From contig NZ_LIQG01000026.1 of NCBI RefSeq assembly GCF_001418015.1, positions 744,001-808,000 on the forward strand: a stretch of 64,000 nucleotides of DNA, read 5' to 3'. Made by a program: the position numbers and the translations under genes. A model generated the notes under the pieces. The model saw only the letters and a list, made by a program, of their open reading frames with translations, was not told where the DNA came from and did not search any database. Positions 51,443 through 60,605 of this stretch are shown piece by piece. Source of the DNA: Lacinutrix mariniflava (GTDB lineage: Bacteria > Bacteroidota > Bacteroidia > Flavobacteriales > Flavobacteriaceae). Every line of letters begins with the position of its first letter. The first letter of the stretch is position 1.

Positions 51443-52060
51443 ATGGAAACACTACAAAATACAGAATTAAAAAATATAATAAACAATAGTTTAGAGAATG
51501 CTATTTCTTATCACGATTATAGAGAACTCGTAATCGATTTGGTTTCAAAAGAATCTACTACTGGAGTTGAAAAAAATGAAGCTTTAGCAAATTATACAAT
51601 GCTTAACGATAGGCGTATGAAGCGTTGGGACAAAACAGTAAAAGTTTCGGAAGCTGCACAGCATAAAATTTCAACTTTAAAAACCAATCAAACTTGGTTA
51701 GTATTAACTGAAAGTTGGTGTGGAGATGCTGCACATTTAATGCCTGTAATGAATAAAGTTGCTGGATTGAATAATAACATCAATTTTAAAGTTGTCCTGA
51801 GAGACGAAAATCAAGCCTTAATGAATGCGTTTTTAACCAATGGAGGACAGGCCATTCCTAAGTTAATTATGATTGATAATGATACTAATGAAGTTATAAA
51901 CACGTTTGGACCAAGACCAACAGAGGCAACTAAATTAGTTAACGATTATAAGGCAGAACATGGAGCGTTAACTCCTGAATTTAAAGAAGATTTACAAGGT
52001 TGGTATAATAAGAATAAAGGACAAAATGCTATTGACGATTTGGTTAATTTAATGCATTAG
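51443..52060 (+). CDS. Thioredoxin-like protein
   Basis: A 205-residue cytoplasmic protein with a thioredoxin fold. The active-site region is WLVLTESWCGDAAHLMPVMNKV: a single Cys in WCGD replaces the CxxC, so disulfide exchange by the usual mechanism is unlikely. Downstream, GQAIPKLIMIDNDT carries the cis-Pro of the fold. An N-terminal helical part (residues 1-70) has no known domain. Function unknown. Confidence 0.85.
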   Translation: METLQNTELKNIINNSLENAISYHDYRELVIDLVSKESTTGVEKNEALANYTMLNDRRMKRWDKTVKVSEAAQHKISTLKTNQTWLVLTESWCGDAAHLMPVMNKVAGLNNNINFKVVLRDENQALMNAFLTNGGQAIPKLIMIDNDTNEVINTFGPRPTEATKLVNDYKAEHGALTPEFKEDLQGWYNKNKGQNAIDDLVNLMH

Positions 52061-52097
52061 TTTTTTTTGTCAATTCAATACATAATCCTTTTAATAA

Positions 52098-52146
52098 TTT
52101 TGTATCGAGAATAACCGAATAATAAGGTTGACTTCTCGATGCAAAA
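52098..52146. repeat. Intergenic hairpin repeat, copy 2
   Basis: TTTTGTATCGAGAA (52098-52111) pairs with TTCTCGATGCAAAA (52133-52146) with one non-Watson-Crick pair. Same ATCGAGAA/TTCTCGAT arms as the element at 50689-50721. Confidence 0.6.
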
Positions 52147-52186
52147 TTTTTATAAAAATAAAAATCACTAGAGGTTAAGACATCTG

Positions 52187-52966
52187 TTACTTCCCTTCAA
52201 AAGTAAAAGTAATCGTGCCAACTTGGGAGGTTTTTTTAGACACATCAAAATGTGCTTCTTTCGCAAATTCTAAAGCGTTCTTTTGTAAACAAGCATTACT
52301 AGAGGTCGAGGTAGAATTTATAGCGGTCGAAACAACTTCACCAAAAGCATTAACAGTAATATTTACTACAATCTTCCCTTGAGTTTCACACAGGTAAATT
52401 GGAATAGGTAACGCTGTATCCGTTCTGCCTTTTAAAGAATATATAATAGAACTATTTTTGTTTGCCGACGCTTTAGAACTTGATTGTTGTGTGGCTTTTT
52501 TACGTTTATTTAGTATAGCGCTTACGCTTTTAAAAGAAGAAAGTTCTTTAGTATTGCTTTTAGAATTACCATTAGTTTTTGGTGTTTCTTTTTCTTTTGA
52601 AATTTTTTTTGATATGTTTTTTAATCTAGGATCATCATAATCTTTTGGAGGAGCAATAGGTTTAAAGGCTTGAGTAAAATGCTTATAGTCTTTAGTTTTG
52701 TTATAACCTTTATTAGTTTTTTGTGAGTTGTCTTTTGGTTCAGTGTCTTTTCGAGCGTCTTCAATAAATAGATCTGGTGGTGTAATATCTATTAATGTTT
52801 CAGCTACAACTTCATTTTGCTTAATAAGGGAGAAGTTAAAAAGTGAAAGGATTACACTTCCTGCAATTAATAATGAAATGGCTAACGCCTTGTGAGAATT
52901 ATTTAAGTTCAAAAGCAATAATTTATAATACGCATTAGGCTTGTTCGTATTATATATACGTTTCAA
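52187..52966 (-). CDS. TonB-like energy transducer protein
   Basis: A 259-residue protein: short cytoplasmic part, one membrane helix (LAISLLIAGSVILSLFNFSL, about residues 28-47), a long Lys/Ser-rich linker and a C-terminal TonB-type domain (LCETQGKIVVNITVNAFGEVVSTAINSTST; CLQKNALEFAKEAHFDV). It probably passes energy from ExbBD to outer-membrane receptors, or is a related TonB_C protein. It is last in the truB-uppP-ftsX cluster. Confidence 0.8.
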   Translation of the reverse strand: MKRIYNTNKPNAYYKLLLLNLNNSHKALAISLLIAGSVILSLFNFSLIKQNEVVAETLIDITPPDLFIEDARKDTEPKDNSQKTNKGYNKTKDYKHFTQAFKPIAPPKDYDDPRLKNISKKISKEKETPKTNGNSKSNTKELSSFKSVSAILNKRKKATQQSSSKASANKNSSIIYSLKGRTDTALPIPIYLCETQGKIVVNITVNAFGEVVSTAINSTSTSSNACLQKNALEFAKEAHFDVSKKTSQVGTITFTFEGK

Positions 52967-52992
52967 TCTGTATTATAGATGTAGCTTATAAG

Positions 52993-53691
52993 CTATTTCG
53001 CTTGTTGAGGTAAAGAGGTTATAAAATCTTCTTTTGAAAGTGCATTGTCAACATGAAAATCACCAATTTTTGTACGTCTTAAAGCCGAAAGGTGTCCACC
53101 AGAATTTAAAGACTTTCCAAAGTCGTTTGCTAACGAACGAATATAGGTACCTTTGCTGCAAACAACTCTAAAATCGATTGAATTACCATTAATTTGAGTG
53201 ATTTCGAACGCGTTTATAGTGATTTTACGCGATTTTATCTCAACAGTTTCACCTGCTCTTGCATATTCATATAAGCGTTTACCATCTTTTTTTAATGCAG
53301 AAAACACAGGTGGAAATTGGTCTATTTCTCCAATAAACTGTTTTGTGGTTTCGTGTATTAAAGCTTCAGTAATATGGTCTGTTGGGAATGTATCGTTTAT
53401 CTCAGATTCTAAATCGAAAGAAGGCGTGGTTCCACCTAAAGTTATTGTTCCTGTATATTCCTTAATTTGACCTTGAAAAGTATCAATTTGCTTGGTCATT
53501 TTCCCAGTGCAGATTATTAACAATCCAGTTGCTAAAGGATCTAAAGTTCCAGCGTGTCCTACTTTTATTTTCTTGATGTTAAATGTCTGACGTATTTCCC
53601 AACGCAGTTTATTAACCACTTGAAAAGAGGTCCAGTTTAAGGGTTTATCTATAAGTAAAACTTGTCCAGCTTGGTAATCTTCAACAGTCAT
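52993..53691 (-). CDS. truB: tRNA pseudouridine-55 synthase
   Basis: A 232-residue TruB: LLIDKPLNWTSFQVVNKLR, catalytic Asp51 in KVGHAGTLDPLATGLL, PPVFSALKKDGKRLYEYARAG and CSKGTYIRSLANDFG. Makes the T-loop pseudouridine of tRNA. It follows uppP by four bases, the usual Bacteroidota gene order. Confidence 0.97.
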   Translation of the reverse strand: MTVEDYQAGQVLLIDKPLNWTSFQVVNKLRWEIRQTFNIKKIKVGHAGTLDPLATGLLIICTGKMTKQIDTFQGQIKEYTGTITLGGTTPSFDLESEINDTFPTDHITEALIHETTKQFIGEIDQFPPVFSALKKDGKRLYEYARAGETVEIKSRKITINAFEITQINGNSIDFRVVCSKGTYIRSLANDFGKSLNSGGHLSALRRTKIGDFHVDNALSKEDFITSLPQQAK

Positions 53692-53695
53692 AATT

Positions 53696-54490
53696 TTAAT
53701 TTAAAAGTGAAAAACCAATAGCAATCAATCCTACTATAACACAGTAAATTGCAAAATAAGACAACTTGCTTTTCTTTACTAAAGCAATCATCCAAGTACA
53801 AGCAAATAATCCAGATATAAATGCAGCAACAAATCCAGCGCCTAAAGCTGTAATGTTCTGGCTTTCGAAAGATAAGTCTCCACCTACAAGATCTTTAGCA
53901 ATTTTTCCGAAAATTAGAGGCACAACCATTAGAAACGAAAAACGTGCAGCTTTCGTTTTGTCGTTACCTAATAATACAGATGTAGAAATTGTTGCTCCAC
54001 TTCTAGAAATTCCTGGAAGCATAGCAATGGCTTGAGAGATACCAATAATAAGCGCGTTTTTAAAACTGACTTCCTTATTTGTGCTCTTAGCTTTATCTGC
54101 TAAAAACAGAAGAACTGCAGTGACTAAAAGCATGCAACCTACTAGCATAATGTTGCCTCCAAAAAGTTGCTCGAGTTGTTCTTCAAAAAATAGTCCTACT
54201 ATAACAGCAGGAATCATAGAGATTATAATTTTTCCAGCAAAGCGCTGGTCTTCATTAATACCAGGTTTAAATAAACCTTTTATAATATCGATAATATCTT
54301 TTCTGAAAATTACGATGGTACTTAATGCTGTTGCAAAGTGAAGGACTACTGTAAATAATAAACTTTCTTCAGGCACAGAGTTGTCGCCAAGAATGGCTTT
54401 CCCTAATTCTAAATGTCCACTAGAAGATACAGGAAGAAATTCTGTTAGTCCTTGAATAATGCCTAAAATGATTGAGTCTATAATGTCCAT
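53696..54490 (-). CDS. uppP: Undecaprenyl-diphosphate phosphatase
   Basis: A 264-residue membrane phosphatase that recycles the lipid carrier for cell-wall sugars. Motifs: IQGLTEFLPVSSSGHLELG near residue 12, and GISRSGATIS in the second half; eight or so membrane helices. Its own -7 element ends four bases upstream of the ATG, so it may be translated from a leaderless mRNA. Together with truB it forms a conserved pair. Confidence 0.96.
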   Translation of the reverse strand: MDIIDSIILGIIQGLTEFLPVSSSGHLELGKAILGDNSVPEESLLFTVVLHFATALSTIVIFRKDIIDIIKGLFKPGINEDQRFAGKIIISMIPAVIVGLFFEEQLEQLFGGNIMLVGCMLLVTAVLLFLADKAKSTNKEVSFKNALIIGISQAIAMLPGISRSGATISTSVLLGNDKTKAARFSFLMVVPLIFGKIAKDLVGGDLSFESQNITALGAGFVAAFISGLFACTWMIALVKKSKLSYFAIYCVIVGLIAIGFSLLN

Positions 54491-54494
54491 CCGG

Positions 54495-54502
54495 CAAAAA
54501 TA
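54495..54502 (-). promoter_or_regulatory. -7 element of uppP
   Basis: Reverse strand TATTTTTG fits TAnnTTTG and ends four bases from the ATG, suggesting a leaderless transcript. Confidence 0.45.
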
Positions 54503-54534
54503 TCAAAATAGAATGACCAAAAGGTCGTTTGTAG

Positions 54535-54810
54535 TTATTTTTTAGAATCTGAATCTTCCTTACGTGTTAAAATCGCATAAATCTGCATTCCAAAACCAAT
54601 AAGTACAAGAGCTGGAGCTAAACGAATACGTCTCCAATGGAATATGTCTTCATTAAACACATTTGGATCGTCACTTCCGCCACCAGACATTAAAATAAAG
54701 CCAAGTACAATAATGGCTAGACCAATAAACATAAATTTATAGTTGCGTTTTCCAAAGATAAATTCACCTTTATTCTCTGAACCGATTTCTTTGCGTTTTT
54801 GCTCTCCCAC
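54535..54810 (-). CDS. DUF3098 membrane protein
   Basis: The frame extends to 54861, but the conserved part starts at a GTG at 54810 (GEQKRKEIGSENKGEFIFGKRNYKF), which I take as the start; the upstream residues are not family-like. The 91-residue protein has two membrane segments (MFIGLAIIVLGFILMSGGG; LAPALVLIGFGMQIYAIL) with the DDPNVFNEDIF loop typical of DUF3098. It is usually encoded between ftsX and uppP in Bacteroidota, as here. Function unknown. Confidence 0.85.
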   Translation of the reverse strand: MGEQKRKEIGSENKGEFIFGKRNYKFMFIGLAIIVLGFILMSGGGSDDPNVFNEDIFHWRRIRLAPALVLIGFGMQIYAILTRKEDSDSKK

Positions 54811-54970
54811 TTTAAGTAGATTTAATTTAATGCTGTAAAAAAAATATTTAATACTAAACAAACTTTAAAATAACCATTTAAAAATTCACTTCGTAGTTGC
54901 AAAGTAACGGTTTTATTTAAAACTTTTGCTTTTAATAGGTTTAAATTTAAACCTGTTTAAAGTCTGTAAT

Positions 54971-55177
54971 TTATGTACTAATAATGTCGTGATTATTCCT
55001 AAACATAATATATAAAGTCGATGCTTCATATAGCGCTGTGGTTTTATTGTTTTTAACAACTAAGTTATCTGTTTTAAAAGACACAACTAGTCGGTAACTC
55101 AAGAAAAAAATCCATGAGATTACAACAATTGCAAAACATATTACAATTCCATCTTTTGTGTTTTTGGATAGGTTCAA
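54971..55177 (-). CDS. Small membrane protein, unknown
   Basis: A 68-residue protein with one membrane helix (GIVICFAIVVISWIFFLSYRLVV, about residues 10-32) and a polar tail. It starts six bases after the stop of the 45-residue ORF at 55184-55321, so the two look coupled. No family. The pair interrupts the usual ftsX-DUF3098 order. Confidence 0.55.
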   Translation of the reverse strand: MNLSKNTKDGIVICFAIVVISWIFFLSYRLVVSFKTDNLVVKNNKTTALYEASTLYIMFRNNHDIIST

Positions 55178-55183
55178 ACCTTT

Positions 55184-55321
55184 TTAGTCGTAAATTCCTT
55201 TTACGTAATGATTGCTCATATCGACTTTAACAATCGATCTGTCTTCTATTTTCTTTTGCGATAACAATACAAAAGTTGTGATTGCTACAATACCTATAAA
55301 TACAAATGTTACTCGTTTCAT
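55184..55321 (-). CDS. Very small membrane protein, 45 residues
   Basis: Reads MKRVTFVFIGIVAITTFVLL, then SQKKIEDRSIVKVDMSNHYVKGIYD to a TAA at 55184. It has a basic N terminus and a single hydrophobic helix, then a charged tail, like other small inner-membrane proteins. It is followed, after six bases, by the 68-residue ORF. No homologue recognised. Confidence 0.5.
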   Translation of the reverse strand: MKRVTFVFIGIVAITTFVLLSQKKIEDRSIVKVDMSNHYVKGIYD

Positions 55322-55482
55322 AATTTTAAATTGAGAGATTTTTAAATGTAATGGTATAGTCAGTATATGTATGTTTTGGTTATGTAAATATAACCGCTTA
55401 AACCCTTAAATATTGTTAAGGCTTAAGTTAAAGAATGTTAAACTTGAGGAATTAAAATGATTAATTAAATGAAGACAATTAA

Positions 55483-56361
55483 TTAATAGTACAGCTTATC
55501 TGTATTTAGGTTTAAAAAACGCTGAGTAGCGAAAAATGTAGAAATCCAAGTAATAAAAATACCAAGAAAAAACACGAAAGAAAAGAGACCTATAATAAGA
55601 ATAGGCTTACTTAGTAAGGTTAGCTCTGGAAAAGTTTTATCAATATAATATAATACAACAGCCATTCCAATAAGTGCTAATATTGCTCCAAAAATTCCAA
55701 GTTTTACACTTCTTAAAATAAATGGTTTTCTAATAAAACGCTTTGTTGCTCCAACCATTTGCATGGTTTTTATGGTAAAGCGTTTAGAGTAAACAGCGAG
55801 TCTAATAGAACTATTAATTAATAATACAGCTATTATTGTAAATAGAGCACTTAACAGTAATACCCAAAAACTAATTTTCTTAACGTTATCATTCATTAAG
55901 TTTACTAAGTCATTATCGTAACTAACTTCTTCTACAAAGTTTTTTGTTAGAGCTTCATCTGCAATAATTTGTAGTTTTTCAGATGTTACAAAGTCTGCTT
56001 TTAAATTAACATCAATTGAGTTCTTTAGAGGATTGCTACCTAAAAAGTCCATAAAATCTTCACCACTTTCAGCTTTCATAAACTCGGCGGCTTGTTCTTT
56101 AGAGACAAAAGTTGTTGATTTTACATAGTCTGCCATCGCTAAACTTTTTTCGAGTTGTTTTATTTCAACATCTTTAGCAGTGTCTTTTAAGAAAATAGTA
56201 ACGGTAACTTGTTCTTTAAAATGATCGGCTACTTTTTTTGCATTCAATACCAAAAGGCCAAGTAAGCCTAATAAAAACAAGACAAGACCTATACTTAAAA
56301 CTACAGAAAAGTATGAAGAGATTAAACGACGTTTTTGGTATTTATCAAAAGATGAGCTCAT
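55483..56361 (-). CDS. ftsX: Cell division protein FtsX
   Basis: A 292-residue permease-like protein with four membrane helices: one at about residues 18-42, then after a periplasmic domain (VTVTIFLKDTAKDVEIKQLEKSL; EEVSYDNDLVNLMNDNVKKI) three more (FWVLLLSALFTIIAVLLI; GIFGAILALIGMAVVLYYI; ILIIGLFSFVFFLGIFITWI). It works with the ATPase FtsE, not in this window, to control cell-wall hydrolases during division. Divergent from leuS. Confidence 0.94.
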   Translation of the reverse strand: MSSSFDKYQKRRLISSYFSVVLSIGLVLFLLGLLGLLVLNAKKVADHFKEQVTVTIFLKDTAKDVEIKQLEKSLAMADYVKSTTFVSKEQAAEFMKAESGEDFMDFLGSNPLKNSIDVNLKADFVTSEKLQIIADEALTKNFVEEVSYDNDLVNLMNDNVKKISFWVLLLSALFTIIAVLLINSSIRLAVYSKRFTIKTMQMVGATKRFIRKPFILRSVKLGIFGAILALIGMAVVLYYIDKTFPELTLLSKPILIIGLFSFVFFLGIFITWISTFFATQRFLNLNTDKLYY

Positions 56362-56453
56362 AAAAAGAGTTTAGTTAATGGTGTAAAAATAATAAAGAAT
56401 TCAAACAATACTACTTTACAACGTTTAAACTTTTAATTCTGTTGTAATACCTT

Positions 56454-56461
56454 TAAATTTG
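56454..56461 (+). promoter_or_regulatory. -7 element of leuS
   Basis: TAAATTTG fits TAnnTTTG and covers the TTG at 56459 that would start a longer frame, supporting the ATG at 56489. Confidence 0.5.
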
Positions 56462-56488
56462 AAGCATTATAAGCGGAAAAATAACACC

Positions 56489-59413
56489 ATGCAATATCAT
56501 TTTAACGACATAGAAGCCAAGTGGCAAAAATATTGGGCAGAAAACCAAACGTTTAAAGCCTCAAATAATAGTGATAAACCTAAATATTACGTTCTCGATA
56601 TGTTTCCTTATCCTTCTGGAGCAGGATTACACGTTGGGCATCCTTTAGGCTATATTGCCAGTGATATTTATGCGCGTTACAAACGCCATAAAGGTTTTAA
56701 TGTATTACATCCACAAGGTTATGATAGTTTTGGTTTGCCTGCAGAACAGTATGCAATACAAACAGGGCAGCATCCTGCAATTACTACAGAAACTAACATA
56801 AAAACGTATAGAAGACAATTAGATCAAATTGGTTTTTCTTTCGATTGGAGTAGAGAAGTACGTACTTCTAATCCAGAATATTATAAATGGACGCAATGGA
56901 TATTTATTCAATTATTCGAATCGTATTATTGCAATAATGATAATAAAGCTAAGCATATAAACGAATTAATATATGTTTTTAAAGTCAACGGAAACAAAGA
57001 TGCTAATGTTGAGTGCGATGATGATGTTGAAGCGTTTTCAGCCGAAGATTGGAATAGTTTTTCAACTGAAAAACAACAAGAAATACTATTAAAATACAGA
57101 TTAACATATTTAGCTGAAACCGAAGTAAATTGGTGTCCTGTTTTAGGAACCGTTTTGGCAAACGACGAAATTGTAAACGGTGTTTCAGAACGTGGTGGAC
57201 ATCCAGTTGTACGTAAAAAGATGACACAGTGGAGTATGCGTATTTCTGCTTATGCAGAAAGACTTTTACAAGGACTGGAAGCTGTTGATTGGACAGATTC
57301 TTTAAAAGAAACACAGCGTAACTGGATTGGGAAATCGGTTGGAGCAACAGTATCTTTTAATGTAAAAGATCATGATGAGAAAATAGAAGTCTTCACCACA
57401 AGACCAGATACTATTTTTGGAGTAAGTTTCATGACTTTAGCGCCAGAACACGAATTAGTGTCTAAATTAACAACAGCAGAACAAAAAGAAGCTGTTGAAG
57501 CCTATATTGAAAAAACCGCAAAACGTAGTGAACGCGATCGTATGGCAGATGTAAAAACCATTTCTGGTGTATTTACAGGTGCTTATGCAGAACATCCTTT
57601 TACTAAAGAACCAGTGCAGATTTGGATTGGTGATTACGTATTAGCAAGTTATGGAACAGGAGCAGTTATGGCTGTACCTTGCGGTGACCAACGTGATTAT
57701 GATTTTGCAAACCACTTTAATATTGAAATTCCAAATATTTTTGAAGACAAAGATATTAGCGAAGAAGCTTTTGCTGGAAAAGACAATGTAAAGATTGCTA
57801 ATAGCGATTTCCTAAACGGAATGAACTACAAAAAAGCAAGCAAATTAGCTATTTATGAACTAGAAAAATTAGGTCAAGGCGAAGGTAAAACAAACTATAG
57901 ATTACGTGATGCTGTATTTTCAAGACAGCGTTATTGGGGAGAACCATTTCCAGTATATTATGTAAACGGAATGCCACAAATGATAGATGCACAACATCTA
58001 CCAATACAATTACCAGAAGTAGAAAAGTATTTACCAACAGAAGAAGGAGAGCCGCCTTTAGGTCGTGCCGATGTTTGGGCTTGGGATACTAAAAATAACA
58101 AAGTCGTTTCTAACGATGCTATCGATAATGAAACTGTGTTTTCATTAGAATTAAACACAATGCCAGGTTGGGCAGGAAGTTCATGGTACTTTTTCCGTTA
58201 TATGGAAGAAGCAGCCAATAGAGGAGATGTTTTTGCAAGTGAAGATGCATTGAAGTATTGGGAAAATGTAGATTTATATATTGGTGGAGCAGAGCATGCT
58301 ACTGGTCATTTATTATATTCTCGTTTTTGGGTAAAATTATTAAAAGATAGAGGTTTTGTAAATGTTGAAGAGCCTTTTAAGAAGTTGATAAACCAAGGAA
58401 TGATTCTTGGGACTAGTGCTTTTGTTGTTGAAGCATTATATGATGGGAAAACTCTGAATGTTTATGAATCATTTAATCTATTAGATGGGCCAAATTCTAT
58501 AACTTCTGAAGATCCTAAATGGAATGATTTAAGAGAAATATATAAAAGCAAAGGTTTAACTGAAGAGGATTTTTCAAAGGTTACAAAAAGATTAATTCAC
58601 TGTGATGTATCTTTTGTAAATGCATCTGATGAATTAGATATTGATGCATTTAAAAACTGGAGAGTCGAGTTTAACGATGCTAAATTCTTAAGAGACGACA
58701 ATGGAGTCTTTAAAGTTTCTCGCGAAGTCGAAAAAATGTCGAAATCCAAATACAACGTTGTTAATCCAGATAACATCGTTGCAGATTACGGAGCAGATAG
58801 TCTTCGTTTATACGAAATGTTCTTAGGTCCATTAGAACAATACAAGCCATGGAATACTGCAGGTATTACAGGAGTTCATAATTTTTTAAAGAAACTATGG
58901 AAATTGTATGTAGACGATAATGGTTTAAAAGTAAACGACGCAGAACCAACAAAAGACAATTTAAAAACGTTACACAAAACCATAAAGAAGGTACAGGAAG
59001 ATATCGAGAATTTCTCTTTTAATACTTCGGTGTCTACTTTTATGATTGCTGTAAACGAACTTGGCGCACAAAAATGTACAAGTAAAGAAATACTTGAACC
59101 TTTATTGGTTTTAATATCGCCTTATGCACCACATATTGCAGAAGAGCTGTTTAGTAAATTAGGAAATAGTGCATCTATTTCTACTGCTGCTTTTCCAGAA
59201 TTTGAGGCAAGCCACTTAGTAGAAAGTAGCAAAAATTATCCAATTTCGTTTAACGGTAAAATGCGTTTTACGTTAGAATTAGGAATGGATTTAAGTAAAG
59301 ACGAAATAGAAAAAGCAGTTATGGCTCACGAAAAAACCATAGCACAATTAGAAGGGCGTACTCCTAAAAAGGTAATTGTAGTCCCTGGAAAGATTGTGAA
59401 TATTGTTGGCTAA
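56489..59413 (+). CDS. leuS: Leucyl-tRNA synthetase
   Basis: I start at the ATG at 56489 (MQYHFNDIEAKWQKYW); 974 residues. HIGH-type motif in PSGAGLHVGHPLGYIASDIYARY; CP1 editing domain (TTRPDTIFGVSFMTLAPEH; GTGAVMAVPCGDQRDYDFA); KMSKS as EKMSKSKYNVVNPD. It is longer than in E. coli (860) because of extra segments near residues 130-185 and 630-740, both usual in Bacteroidota enzymes, so I do not regard them as insertions of foreign DNA. Confidence 0.98.
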   Translation: MQYHFNDIEAKWQKYWAENQTFKASNNSDKPKYYVLDMFPYPSGAGLHVGHPLGYIASDIYARYKRHKGFNVLHPQGYDSFGLPAEQYAIQTGQHPAITTETNIKTYRRQLDQIGFSFDWSREVRTSNPEYYKWTQWIFIQLFESYYCNNDNKAKHINELIYVFKVNGNKDANVECDDDVEAFSAEDWNSFSTEKQQEILLKYRLTYLAETEVNWCPVLGTVLANDEIVNGVSERGGHPVVRKKMTQWSMRISAYAERLLQGLEAVDWTDSLKETQRNWIGKSVGATVSFNVKDHDEKIEVFTTRPDTIFGVSFMTLAPEHELVSKLTTAEQKEAVEAYIEKTAKRSERDRMADVKTISGVFTGAYAEHPFTKEPVQIWIGDYVLASYGTGAVMAVPCGDQRDYDFANHFNIEIPNIFEDKDISEEAFAGKDNVKIANSDFLNGMNYKKASKLAIYELEKLGQGEGKTNYRLRDAVFSRQRYWGEPFPVYYVNGMPQMIDAQHLPIQLPEVEKYLPTEEGEPPLGRADVWAWDTKNNKVVSNDAIDNETVFSLELNTMPGWAGSSWYFFRYMEEAANRGDVFASEDALKYWENVDLYIGGAEHATGHLLYSRFWVKLLKDRGFVNVEEPFKKLINQGMILGTSAFVVEALYDGKTLNVYESFNLLDGPNSITSEDPKWNDLREIYKSKGLTEEDFSKVTKRLIHCDVSFVNASDELDIDAFKNWRVEFNDAKFLRDDNGVFKVSREVEKMSKSKYNVVNPDNIVADYGADSLRLYEMFLGPLEQYKPWNTAGITGVHNFLKKLWKLYVDDNGLKVNDAEPTKDNLKTLHKTIKKVQEDIENFSFNTSVSTFMIAVNELGAQKCTSKEILEPLLVLISPYAPHIAEELFSKLGNSASISTAAFPEFEASHLVESSKNYPISFNGKMRFTLELGMDLSKDEIEKAVMAHEKTIAQLEGRTPKKVIVVPGKIVNIVG

Positions 59414-59837
59414 TTTCCACGAAGGTGGAAATGATACGATTATAAAAAGAATTAAAATTTTTATTAGTCGCTTAACACGCTTAAAAGTGAGTAAGGTGGA
59501 TCAAATTGGTGCTTTTTTATTTGTAGCATTGATTTTAAGCGCTTCGTTATTATGGTTATTTGAAGAGCGTTTTACTAAAGAACATTGGCAATCGTATCCG
59601 CAGAAACGGTACAAAATGGCTGATGAGATTGTGGACAATAAATTGTTAATAGGAAAATCGAAACAAGAGGTTATTTTACTGTTAGGTAATACTGTAAGAT
59701 CTTTAAAGGTTGATGACGGAGAGCATTTAATTTATCCGTTGGGAACACCTCCTAGTTTTTTTGAAACTAAAAAAGAAAAGCTTGTAATTATTTTTGAAGA
59801 GAGTAGAGTTGTTAAAGTGATTCAATCTCAGGAATAA
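59403..59837 (+). CDS. Small membrane protein with BamE-like tail
   Basis: A 144-residue frame; the only start near the front is a TTG at 59403, overlapping the end of leuS by 11 bases, so the exact start is uncertain. One membrane helix (IGAFLFVALILSASLLWLF, about residues 35-53) is followed by a domain with LIGKSKQEVILLLGNTVRSLKVDDGEHLIYPLG, reminiscent of the SmpA/BamE fold. The translation coupling to leuS is likely to be only positional. No firm family. Confidence 0.6.
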   Translation: MLANFHEGGNDTIIKRIKIFISRLTRLKVSKVDQIGAFLFVALILSASLLWLFEERFTKEHWQSYPQKRYKMADEIVDNKLLIGKSKQEVILLLGNTVRSLKVDDGEHLIYPLGTPPSFFETKKEKLVIIFEESRVVKVIQSQE

Positions 59838-59921
59838 AAATATTAGGAATTTTATTCATTTTATAAATGAATGATTTAAGTTATTCTAGGGCATAAAAAA
59901 GGTTTAAAAAATAGTAATATT

Positions 59922-60401
59922 ATGAAGAGATTTTTTGTTATACTCGTTGCTGTTATTACCTTCTCATGCTCTAGTAAAGACGATGATACTGTAGATCCTT
60001 TAGAGGCTTATTATAAAGAAGCAATTCTAGGTTCATGGGCTTATGATACTGTTGTTGTAGATGGGCAAACATATCTGTATGATCATGTAGATAATTGTAC
60101 AAAAGATCTTTTTCAGTTTTACAACCAACCAGGAAAAATATTTGATTTTGAGGAAACAGTTATTCTAGATTGTGATAACTGTGCAGAATGTGCTTCGTCA
60201 TCAACAAATTTGAGATGGGAATTAGATGGTGATATTATAAAATTTTATTTTGGTGAACCATTAGTGTTAATTTATAAAATAATTGAAGTCAATGAAACTT
60301 CTTTTACGTACCAAGTAAGATTTGATTATGATGATGATGGAGATGAAGATTTATTAGAGTTTACAAGTATTCCTTACGACCCTTATAACGAATTTGAGTA
60401 A
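59922..60401 (+). CDS. Lipoprotein with lipocalin-like features
   Basis: A 159-residue lipoprotein: lipobox TFSC (Cys16), SSKDDDTVDP acidic start, then a compact beta domain with four cysteines near the middle (DCDNCAECASSSTNLRWELDGDIIKFYFGE). ILGSWAYDTVVVDGQ and SFTYQVRFDYDDDGDED suggest a small lipocalin-like barrel. Acidic residues after the Cys suggest export to the surface. Ligand unknown. Confidence 0.7.
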   Translation: MKRFFVILVAVITFSCSSKDDDTVDPLEAYYKEAILGSWAYDTVVVDGQTYLYDHVDNCTKDLFQFYNQPGKIFDFEETVILDCDNCAECASSSTNLRWELDGDIIKFYFGEPLVLIYKIIEVNETSFTYQVRFDYDDDGDEDLLEFTSIPYDPYNEFE

Positions 60402-60605
60402 TTTGGACATTATTAAATTATAACCTCTGGTAAAGTGGTGGTTAAAACTACAAAATCGATAGAGGATGTTACTTAGGTTGTAAGTTGTCTTTTAACTATG
60501 AGCATAAAAGTGATTTTTTTTTAAACAATAAACTGACAAAAATTTCTTGTACGAAAAGTGGCTCACTTTTTGTTATCTTTAAGCTAGAATTAAAACTTTA
60601 AAATT

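Noticed and set aside
56880-57060. Extra segment in leuS considered as an intein or insertion
   Set aside because: It lacks intein motifs, keeps frame and composition, and Bacteroidota LeuS proteins are normally this long.
57003-57347. 114-codon frame antisense to leuS
   Set aside because: Shadow frame of a conserved synthetase gene.
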